A program made the translations under genes and the position numbers. From UBA3210 sp963623095 (GTDB lineage: Bacteria; Bacillota_I; Bacilli_A; RFN20; CAG-449), in assembly GCA_963623095.1 (NCBI GenBank), contig CAVFKD010000042.1, forward strand, positions 1 to 9,320: 9,320 bases of DNA, written 5' to 3'. The notes under the pieces are model-generated. The model was not told where the DNA came from. It ran no database searches and saw only the letters and a list, made by a program, of their open reading frames with translations. Below are positions 1 to 5,971 of this stretch, piece by piece (position 1 is the first letter of the stretch; the number at the start of each line of letters is the position of its first letter).

Positions 1-790
1 TACCTAGACCTCCAATTAAGATTGATTGACCTTTATTTAATTGGAATGTAATAGGTTTAATTTCATTTCTAGGAATCATATACTTTAAGGTATTTTTATC
101 GACTAAAGTTAGATATGAATCACTTGGAATATCTCCTGGAGTATCAATTACTTTTAATTTAGATTCTATCGTAACATCAATCTTATCTAAAGTTGTTCCT
201 AGATATGGTGAAGTAACAATAAAGTCTCTTTTATTTTTCGCATAATGTTTAATCATCGCATTAATTAAACTTGATTTACCAACTGATGAACTACCGATAA
301 AATAGACATCTTTCTTATTTGATAAATAATTTAATGCTTCATATAATTCATCAAGTCCATAAGAAGAATAAGATGAAGTTAAGATAACTCCTTTTGGATG
401 AATGTTTTCATGTTTTAATTTGATATAAACGAATTGTTTAATCTTATCATCACCCATTTCTTTAGGTAAGATATCTCTTTTATTTCCAACGATTAAGACA
501 GGATTATTTTTAATGATTTTATCAATATTTTTAATCATTGAAGATTCAATATTAAATAAATCGATCATATAAACAATTAAGCAATGTTGCTTAATAGCTT
601 TTTTTAATAATTCTTCATACTTAGGAGCGATAGAACTAATATCTTGATATTTTTCTCCATAATGTTTTAATCTGAAACATCTTTGGCATAAACTATGTTC
701 ATCAAAATCAGATTTTGGAGTATATCCTTCTAAATTTGGATCAGTATTTTGAAGTGGTAAACCACATCCTAAACAAGATTTAGTTGCCAT
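1..790 (-). CDS. yqeH: Ribosome biogenesis GTPase YqeH, 3' end cut by window edge
   Basis: This is a circularly permuted GTPase that in Bacillus subtilis is needed for 30S subunit assembly. I translated 263 residues from the ATG at 790; no stop is reached before base 1. The N-terminus has a four-cysteine zinc finger (C6-x2-C9 and C35-x2-C38, the latter as CQRC). The GTPase motifs follow in permuted order: G4 NKRD (103-106), then the P-loop GSSSVGKS (166-173), a G2-like GTT (198-200), and G3 DTPG (216-219). That order is diagnostic of the YqeH/YlqF/RsgA group, and the zinc finger narrows it to YqeH. The B. subtilis protein is about 366 aa, so roughly 100 C-terminal residues lie outside. The start is supported by a strong AAGGGAGA site about 7 bases upstream, inside the end of yqeG. 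The 11-base overlap suggests translational coupling. In relatives, yqeI, nadD and yqeK often follow downstream, which would be beyond the left edge. Confidence 0.95.
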   Translation of the reverse strand, partial: MATKSCLGCGLPLQNTDPNLEGYTPKSDFDEHSLCQRCFRLKHYGEKYQDISSIAPKYEELLKKAIKQHCLIVYMIDLFNIESSMIKNIDKIIKNNPVLIVGNKRDILPKEMGDDKIKQFVYIKLKHENIHPKGVILTSSYSSYGLDELYEALNYLSNKKDVYFIGSSSVGKSSLINAMIKHYAKNKRDFIVTSPYLGTTLDKIDVTIESKLKVIDTPGDIPSDSYLTLVDKNTLKYMIPRNEIKPITFQLNKGQSILIGGLG

Positions 791-1307
791 AATTTATCTC
801 CCTTTCTTTTAATATTCCTTTTTTTTCTAGTTTCTTTCTAATTCTTTTATCAAAGAAACGATTAAATGTAGTTGTAGGTTGATCTCTATCCACCAATTTA
901 TCAACTAAACATCCTCTTACTTTTAAAGCATTAGAACATTTAATATCAGTGACTGTTTGATCACCTACCATTAAGATTTCTTTTTTATTTAAGTTGTGTT
1001 TTTTAATGAATTTATTTAATCTAAATGCGAATGGTTTTAATGAATGAAATGAATATTCAACTCCTAATTCATCCGCGTATTTTTTTACTCTTGCTTCATG
1101 GTTATTAGAAACAATAAATATTGTTAATCCAATACCTTGTAATTTAGATATTAATTCTTTAGCTTCATTCGAAGGAACTAATGCATCAAATGCATCAAGA
1201 GTATTATCTAAATCTAATAATAATACCTTAATACCATTATCTTTATAAAAAGATAAAGGGATTTTATATATATTTGATGCGTAATAAGTAGGTTTAAAAC
1301 ATTTCAT
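780..1307 (-). CDS. yqeG: YqeG family HAD-IIIA phosphatase
   Basis: A 175-aa HAD-superfamily hydrolase of the YqeG type, cytoplasmic and close to the family's usual length (about 170 aa). All four HAD motifs are visible. Motif I is LDLDNT, with nucleophile Asp32 and acid/base Asp34. Motif II is the Ser of VSNN (67). Motif III is Lys91 in LKP. Motif IV is GDQTVTDI, with Asp116 and Asp121 as metal ligands. This supports a magnesium-dependent phosphatase; the physiological substrate is not established for the family. The ATG at 1307 has an AAAGAGGT ribosome site 6 bases upstream. It is the first gene of the leftward yqeG-yqeH unit, and this order is conserved in Bacillota, where the pair precedes aroE/yqeI/nadD-type genes. 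Nothing looks truncated. The C-terminus is rich in Lys/Arg (residues 154-169), plausibly binding RNA or ribosomes, which is inference. Confidence 0.93.
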   Translation of the reverse strand: MKCFKPTYYASNIYKIPLSFYKDNGIKVLLLDLDNTLDAFDALVPSNEAKELISKLQGIGLTIFIVSNNHEARVKKYADELGVEYSFHSLKPFAFRLNKFIKKHNLNKKEILMVGDQTVTDIKCSNALKVRGCLVDKLVDRDQPTTTFNRFFDKRIRKKLEKKGILKEREINYGN

Positions 1308-1431
1308 AAATTTACCTCTTTAACATTATACATAATTTATTTAATTTATTAAATAAGATTATTTTCAAGAAAACATTTACATTATGATATATAATAAATT
1401 AGAAATAAATTAAATTTAGGAGTTTGATATT
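1308..1431. promoter_or_regulatory. Divergent intergenic region between yqeG and the first S41 lipoprotein gene
   Basis: These 124 very AT-rich bases hold the 5' signals of two divergent genes. For the plus-strand gene there is a consensus TATAAT at 1390-1395 but no good -35 at normal spacing. TTTACA (1376-1381) is too close to it (8 bases). The plus ribosome site is AGGAG at 1418-1422, 9 bases before the ATG. For the minus strand, TTGAAA (1368-1363) with TTAAAT (1344-1339) at an 18-base spacer is the better-placed candidate. A perfect minus TATAAT at 1330-1325 would start transcription inside the yqeG ribosome site, so it is less likely. Promoter assignments are by eye only. Confidence 0.4.
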
Positions 1432-3249
1432 ATGAAAAAAATTAAAAATATATTATTATTAAGCGCGATTAGTTTAAGCTTTATTGGTTGTTCTTCCTCT
1501 TCATCATCACATCTAACTACTATTTCTTATCATTCAGAAGTTTCTAAATATGATAAAGATGGAATAAAAAAGAATGTAGAATGTTACTTATTATCAAAAG
1601 AAAATAAAACTAATGTTGATTTATATTTCTTTGATGATGATAATCAAATCCCATATATTGAATTAAATGATGCTTTTAAAATGAGAAAAGAATTATTTGA
1701 TACAGGTTTAACATATGAAACTAAAGGTAAATCTAATTACTCTATTTCTAATAATTCTAAAGAATTTGTTGTATCTGTTAATGATTATAGATCTAGTGTA
1801 ACTTTTGATATTGAAAATCAAAATATTTATTTCCCTAATATTGGTTTATTCCAAGCATATTCATACAATAAAACTCCATATGATATTTTATGCTTTGATG
1901 TTGAACAATATGATGATATTAAATATGTTAAACATCAAAAATATGGATTTACTGATGATGTAAAAGCATATTCTTATAATGGTTCTTCTATAACTCTTCC
2001 TTTAAAAGATTATGATATTCCAATGTATTATTCCAATAATAAAGCATATATTCCATTAGATTTATTTAATAATTTCTTTGTTAGTTACACATATAATAAT
2101 TTCCTTTATAACGGAGATGCAATATATGTAACAACTGGAATAAATGATAATCCTCAAGAATATTTAGATAGTTATTATGAAGGTAAAAATGCATCTTCTT
2201 CACGTAGTCAAGAACTCGCTAATTTTACTTATAATTCTCTATTATTAAATCTTGATTATCAATACGGATTAAAAAATATTCATAAGATTAGTTCTTTTAG
2301 AGAAGAATTTAAAGATTTAGGTTTAGAAAATGGATTAAAATCTACTTCAAATGAAGAATATATTAATGCGCTTTATAGGGTTATTTATAATTGCTTTGGT
2401 GATGGTCATTGTTCATTTGTTAGAAAGTCTTCTTATTATGGAAAGCAAGATATCAATACAATGTTAAAAAATGATAATTATTTAAATATGGGTATCGCGG
2501 ATATATCTTATAATGGATTAGAAAATAGATCACTACGTCAAAATGCAGTTGCTTCAAATGAAAATTATGGCAAAAGTTATTATGAAGATGGCGATACTGC
2601 TTATGTAAGATTTGATCAATTCTCTTTATATTCTTCTATTCCCGATTATTATTCTACCGGCGTAGACGGAAGCGAAAATGATGCTTTTGGTATTATTATT
2701 TATGCGAATAAAAAGATTAAAGAAAACCCTAATATTAAAAACGTAGTTGTTGATGTAGCAACTAACGGAGGTGGGGAAGAAATGGCTTTAATATATGTTT
2801 TAGGATGGATGCTAGGAAATCAAACTAGAATTTCAATTGAAAATCCTTTAACTCATGGAAATGCTACAACATATTACCAAGTCGATGTCAATTTAGATGG
2901 TCAATATAATTTAAATGATGATACTTTAGAAAATTATAATAAATTTATCTTAACTTCTAATTATTCTTTCTCATGTGGAAATGCTTTACCATGTTTTGCA
3001 AAAGACTCACAAAAAGTAAGAATTATTGGTCAAACTTCTGGAGGAGGATGTTCCCAAGTTTTCCCTCTTATCACTACTGATGGAACAACATTTAATATCT
3101 CCGGAAATATGGTTTTATCTTATGAAAAAAATTCTCATTATGAGCATATAGATAATGGGGCAACTCCTGATTTTGTAATCACTGATAAAGAAAAGATTTA
3201 TGATCGTTCTTATACGACTAAAGTAGTTCATACATTTACAAATATTTAG
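1432..3249 (+). CDS. S41-family serine peptidase-like lipoprotein (paralogue 1)
   Basis: A 605-aa exported lipoprotein. The signal peptide has K2-K3-K5, a hydrophobic core and a lipobox FIGC with lipid-modified Cys20, then a run of serines as tether. Residues about 45-240 form a beta-rich domain with an IPYIEL motif (73-78) and a second YIPL (206-209), like the copper-amine-oxidase-N-like segments of some Firmicute S41 proteins; this assignment is tentative. The C-terminal peptidase domain (about 260-590) has GDGHCSF (323-329, His326), VVVDVATNGGG (to Gly448) and ILTSNYSFSCGN with probable nucleophile Ser514. GQTSGGGC (533-540) occupies the place of CtpA's GEKTFGKG, so the CtpA catalytic Lys is absent and the tricorn/IRBP-type His-Ser arrangement is more likely. 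Residues 485-496 match a dockerin/EF-hand calcium loop. No PDZ domain is seen. It is monocistronic, ending at a hairpin shared with the convergent 842-aa lipoprotein gene. It resembles the 579-aa protein downstream. The substrate is unknown. Confidence 0.85.
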   Translation: MKKIKNILLLSAISLSFIGCSSSSSSHLTTISYHSEVSKYDKDGIKKNVECYLLSKENKTNVDLYFFDDDNQIPYIELNDAFKMRKELFDTGLTYETKGKSNYSISNNSKEFVVSVNDYRSSVTFDIENQNIYFPNIGLFQAYSYNKTPYDILCFDVEQYDDIKYVKHQKYGFTDDVKAYSYNGSSITLPLKDYDIPMYYSNNKAYIPLDLFNNFFVSYTYNNFLYNGDAIYVTTGINDNPQEYLDSYYEGKNASSSRSQELANFTYNSLLLNLDYQYGLKNIHKISSFREEFKDLGLENGLKSTSNEEYINALYRVIYNCFGDGHCSFVRKSSYYGKQDINTMLKNDNYLNMGIADISYNGLENRSLRQNAVASNENYGKSYYEDGDTAYVRFDQFSLYSSIPDYYSTGVDGSENDAFGIIIYANKKIKENPNIKNVVVDVATNGGGEEMALIYVLGWMLGNQTRISIENPLTHGNATTYYQVDVNLDGQYNLNDDTLENYNKFILTSNYSFSCGNALPCFAKDSQKVRIIGQTSGGGCSQVFPLITTDGTTFNISGNMVLSYEKNSHYEHIDNGATPDFVITDKEKIYDRSYTTKVVHTFTNI

Positions 3250-3255
3250 CATTAA

Positions 3256-3288
3256 AAAAGCAGTTCACTTTCAAAATGAACTGCTTTT
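3256..3288. terminator. Bidirectional rho-independent terminator
   Basis: A perfect 12-bp inverted repeat (AAAAGCAGTTCA at 3256-3267 and TGAACTGCTTTT at 3277-3288) with a 9-base loop sits in the 48-base gap between two convergent genes. Read on the minus strand it is followed by six Ts (3259-3254). On the plus strand the 3' arm ends in four Ts. It therefore can serve both the S41 gene ending at 3249 and the repeat lipoprotein gene ending at 3298. Confidence 0.9.
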
Positions 3289-3297
3289 AATATGTTT

Positions 3298-5826
3298 TTA
3301 AAGTCCTGGGAATGGAGGAGGAGTAGGAATTGAACTTGCTTCAAATGAAGTAGTTACACTTGATGTAGTTAAATCAAGATTTAAATAATATTTACCTGAG
3401 AAAGTTGAAATTTCTAAACAAATTCCTCCGTCTTTGATACTGACATTCATATCATTGAAGCTTACTATTGTAGATTCATCAATCGCAGCTTGATAATTTA
3501 AACCAGTAGAATCTTTTGAGAATACTAATGTTTGATCATTAATTGTATATGTACCATTGAATTTAGAATAATCTATAAATGATAAACTTCTAGATAATGT
3601 AGTTACATTTTCTCCATCAGTATAAGTCATTCCATAAGTTGTACCTTTAGTAATAACTAATGAACCAGTAGATGTAGTATAAGTAATTGAAGTATCATTT
3701 TCTTCAACGGAAGAATATTCAATCTTTGTTCCATTGACTAATACTTCATTATTACGGATTAAAACAATGTTTTCTTTAGCTTCATCAGTATAAATACCCC
3801 ATGAATTAACTAAAGTACTATCATAATAACTTAATGTACCAATTGAAACATGATCTTCATAAACATTTAATGCAATTTTATTATTCTTATAAGTAAAGAT
3901 AATTTGAGCGACATAGTCACCCATTTCATTTGTAACAATATAATATGGATATTCAACATCTCTATCTAAACCTGTATTATCTGCATTAGTTGTATCTAAA
4001 GTTAATTTACCTTCAGAACTAATTTTGATATTTTCAATACCATAAGTTCCATATGCTGAATAAGTTCCTACAATGGAAGTAAAGATATCTTTTTTAACAT
4101 AATATTTAGATTCAACATCATCTTCAACTAATACTGTTGTACCATATAAGTTATTCGCGATAACAATTGAAGTACCTTTTAAAGTTAAAGCAAATTGAGT
4201 TAAAGTATCTTCACTTGGTTGATATGAAGCAAAATTATATTCATATTGTTTTGTACCAATAGTTACATAATTTTCATCGATTTTTAATGTATCAACGCCA
4301 TTGCTTGAATAAGTTCCATAAACTTTTTCTAAAGCTTCTTTTGTATAAACTGTTCTAAAATCATCATTATCATTATATGAGAATAATCCAATAGTTTGAT
4401 TATCAATAAATAATACATTATCGCCTATTTTTAATGAAGGATAACTTGAACCATGAGAATATTGATAAGTTGCTTGACCTTGTTTATCACCAATTACATA
4501 AGTTAAATCGTCATTGATAATAAAGGATTTAACTTCACCATCTTCATGAATATAATAAGTATGAGCGAATACTTCTTTAAATTCATTGTCGTTTAAATAA
4601 TAAGAAGATTTATTATCAACACTTACTTTAATTGCAGTGCCATTTTTTTCTGGAGTTACAATATAAGTTTTGTTATCTTTAACAAAAGAAATAGCTTTTC
4701 TATTATCGGAAATAACATAACTAAATGTTGTAGGTTCTCCATTAACTTCTAATGTATATTCTTCTGTTTCCCAATCTAATAAATAAGCAATAGTTGTAGT
4801 TTTATCAGTATATGTACCTTGCATTTCTGAAGTATCATCAATTGGATAGATGGTAGTTTTGCCATCAACTTCATAAGTAATATAGTGATGGAAGATACGG
4901 ATTTTAACTACTTTTTCTTCAATTGTTGATTCAACATAGAATCCATTTTCATCATTTTTGATTTCTAAAGTTCCTTCTTTTTCACCATAATAAAGAATTC
5001 CTTCTTCTAAATCTGCCCCAATGGAAATAGTATTTGTTCCATCAAATATTTGAAGATTTTGAATAATACCAAAGTCTGTTACTGAATTATCATATTCATA
5101 AGTGCGATCATAAAAACGAACTCTATTTTCTTCTTTAATAAGTTGATATTCACCCCATGAATCACCATCAGAGTCTATTTCTTCATAAGTGATATAAGAT
5201 TCTTCTTTTGTACCTCTGATTCTTGTTTTTCCTAACCAAGATTGTTCATAAGACCAACTAGTTGTGCTGACATGGTCAGTAACAAAGCCATTACGAGAGG
5301 TATCAAATTCATTGCTTATAACATAATAAGTATTGTATTGATCACTATCACCATAAGAAGAATATACACCTTGATATTCTGCGATATCAGGTTGATATGT
5401 TCCAAAAGGCATATAACCATTTGAAAAAGCTTCTTGGAAATGTAATAATCCATCACCTTCTAAATCAACATAAGCTCTATAAGTAGTACCTTCATTATAT
5501 GCACCATCAAAATATAAAGTTAAAGTTGTAAGTGATGAAGAAATTTTTTCTTCTTTAATAGAAGTAGGTTTTAAATTAAAAGATGTATTTGGACCTTCTA
5601 ATACCGCGGATTTAGAGTTAATAGTTAAAGTACCATTAATACCATGGAATGTGCCGCATAAATAATATAATTCACTATCTTCTAAATGAATTTCAGGTAG
5701 TGAAGATGAACTAGATGTACTATCACTGGATGAAGTAATAACGCTAGAAACTTCGTTTCCACATGAACTTAATATGACAGATGATAATACTAATGCGAAT
5801 GTCGCGAATAATTGTTTATTTTTCAT
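3298..5826 (-). CDS. Large repeat-module surface lipoprotein, function unknown
   Basis: An 842-aa lipoprotein I cannot assign to a named family. The signal peptide ends in lipobox LSSC (Cys22), followed by a Ser/Thr-rich tether (about 27-43). The rest is beta-rich, high in Tyr, Thr, Ser, Asp and Gly, and arranged as about nine diverged modules of 81-99 residues. Most open with G-[TVI]-[YF]: Gly58, Gly153, about 252, Gly337, about 421, Gly504, Gly587, Gly677 and Gly758. Modules typically continue with a LxI strand and end in an aromatic/Thr-rich strand, a lipocalin- or barrel-like rhythm (inference). Residues 218-226 (DxDGDxxxE) could bind calcium. The C-terminus is an odd proline-rich tail (PTPPPFPGL) with no sortase motif. 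The ATG at 5826 has AAGGGGA 4-5 bases upstream. The gene converges on the first S41 gene and diverges from the second, so a joint surface role is plausible. A shared cre-like operator lies upstream. Confidence 0.8.
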   Translation of the reverse strand: MKNKQLFATFALVLSSVILSSCGNEVSSVITSSSDSTSSSSSLPEIHLEDSELYYLCGTFHGINGTLTINSKSAVLEGPNTSFNLKPTSIKEEKISSSLTTLTLYFDGAYNEGTTYRAYVDLEGDGLLHFQEAFSNGYMPFGTYQPDIAEYQGVYSSYGDSDQYNTYYVISNEFDTSRNGFVTDHVSTTSWSYEQSWLGKTRIRGTKEESYITYEEIDSDGDSWGEYQLIKEENRVRFYDRTYEYDNSVTDFGIIQNLQIFDGTNTISIGADLEEGILYYGEKEGTLEIKNDENGFYVESTIEEKVVKIRIFHHYITYEVDGKTTIYPIDDTSEMQGTYTDKTTTIAYLLDWETEEYTLEVNGEPTTFSYVISDNRKAISFVKDNKTYIVTPEKNGTAIKVSVDNKSSYYLNDNEFKEVFAHTYYIHEDGEVKSFIINDDLTYVIGDKQGQATYQYSHGSSYPSLKIGDNVLFIDNQTIGLFSYNDNDDFRTVYTKEALEKVYGTYSSNGVDTLKIDENYVTIGTKQYEYNFASYQPSEDTLTQFALTLKGTSIVIANNLYGTTVLVEDDVESKYYVKKDIFTSIVGTYSAYGTYGIENIKISSEGKLTLDTTNADNTGLDRDVEYPYYIVTNEMGDYVAQIIFTYKNNKIALNVYEDHVSIGTLSYYDSTLVNSWGIYTDEAKENIVLIRNNEVLVNGTKIEYSSVEENDTSITYTTSTGSLVITKGTTYGMTYTDGENVTTLSRSLSFIDYSKFNGTYTINDQTLVFSKDSTGLNYQAAIDESTIVSFNDMNVSIKDGGICLEISTFSGKYYLNLDLTTSSVTTSFEASSIPTPPPFPGL
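3367..5655 (-). repeat. About nine diverged tandem protein modules (81-99 aa) within the 842-aa lipoprotein
   Basis: Module starts were located by eye from the recurring Gly-Thr/Val/Ile-Tyr/Phe motif at residues 58, 153, 337, 504, 587, 677 and 758, with weaker starts near 252 and 421. Spacings run between 81 and 99 residues, and the interval 337-421-504-587 is almost constant at 83-84. The sequences are well diverged, so this is an old protein-level duplication rather than a DNA tandem repeat. I cannot see long identical nucleotide blocks. The fold is unassigned. Confidence 0.6.
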
Positions 5827-5971
5827 ATTTTCCCCTTTTTTGACAATAAAAGAATACTCTTTTTTAAATTTATTAGTATAAATAATTTATTATTAAATTA
5901 TTAAAGCGCTTACAAATTATTAAATATGTAAAAAATTAGTATATAATTAATTTAATTTAAGAGGTAAGTCT
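5827..5971. promoter_or_regulatory. Divergent promoter region between the repeat lipoprotein and second S41 gene
   Basis: A 145-base, almost purely A/T control region. Minus strand: -10 TATACT at 5880-5875, with weak TAATAA at 5903-5898 as a 17-base-spaced -35; ribosome site AAGGGGA at 5837-5831. Plus strand: TATAAT at 5942-5947 with a weak TTAAAT -35 (5920-5925), and ribosome site AAGAGG at 5959-5964, 7 bases before the ATG. A second plus-strand candidate further out has a perfect TTGACA (5840-5845) and TTAAAT (5864-5869, 18-base spacer), which would give a leader of about 95 bases. A 6-bp inverted repeat (5848-5863) lies in the minus-strand leader. The cre-like site sits in the middle. Confidence 0.5.
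5901..5914. promoter_or_regulatory. Cre-like operator (CcpA / LacI-family site)
   Basis: TTAAAGCGCTTACA matches the Bacillus catabolite-responsive element TGWAAGCGYTWNCA at all but one position (T for G at position 2). It keeps the invariant central AAGCGCTT palindrome. In this nearly GC-free stretch the GCGC core stands out. It overlaps the predicted -35 of the minus-strand 842-aa lipoprotein gene and lies 27 bases upstream of the plus-strand TATAAT. It could therefore repress the former and repress or activate the latter. CcpA itself is not in the window; another LacI-family regulator could be the binder. Confidence 0.55.

Noticed and set aside
1325..1330. Minus-strand TATAAT as the yqeG -10 box
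   Set aside because: Transcription would begin at about 1318, inside the yqeG ribosome site; the TTGAAA/TTAAAT pair further upstream is better placed.
1368..1381. Second cre-like site (AGAAAACATTTACA) upstream of paralogue 1
   Set aside because: It matches the outer half but lacks the central CG and the first T, which are nearly invariant in real cre sites; chance similarity in AT-rich DNA is likely.
2884..2919. True dockerin domain implying a cellulosome-like complex
   Set aside because: Only one calcium loop is present, it lies inside the peptidase domain rather than at a terminus, and no duplicated loop or cohesin is seen.
1432..3249. Assignment of the S41 proteins as CtpA/Prc C-terminal processing peptidases
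   Set aside because: The FGKG lysine of the Ser-Lys dyad is replaced by glycine in both proteins and no PDZ domain is visible.
5242..5424. Plus-strand open frame of 60 codons
   Set aside because: It lies wholly antisense inside the 842-aa lipoprotein gene, has no convincing ribosome site, and its sequence shows no domain; it is a shadow frame.
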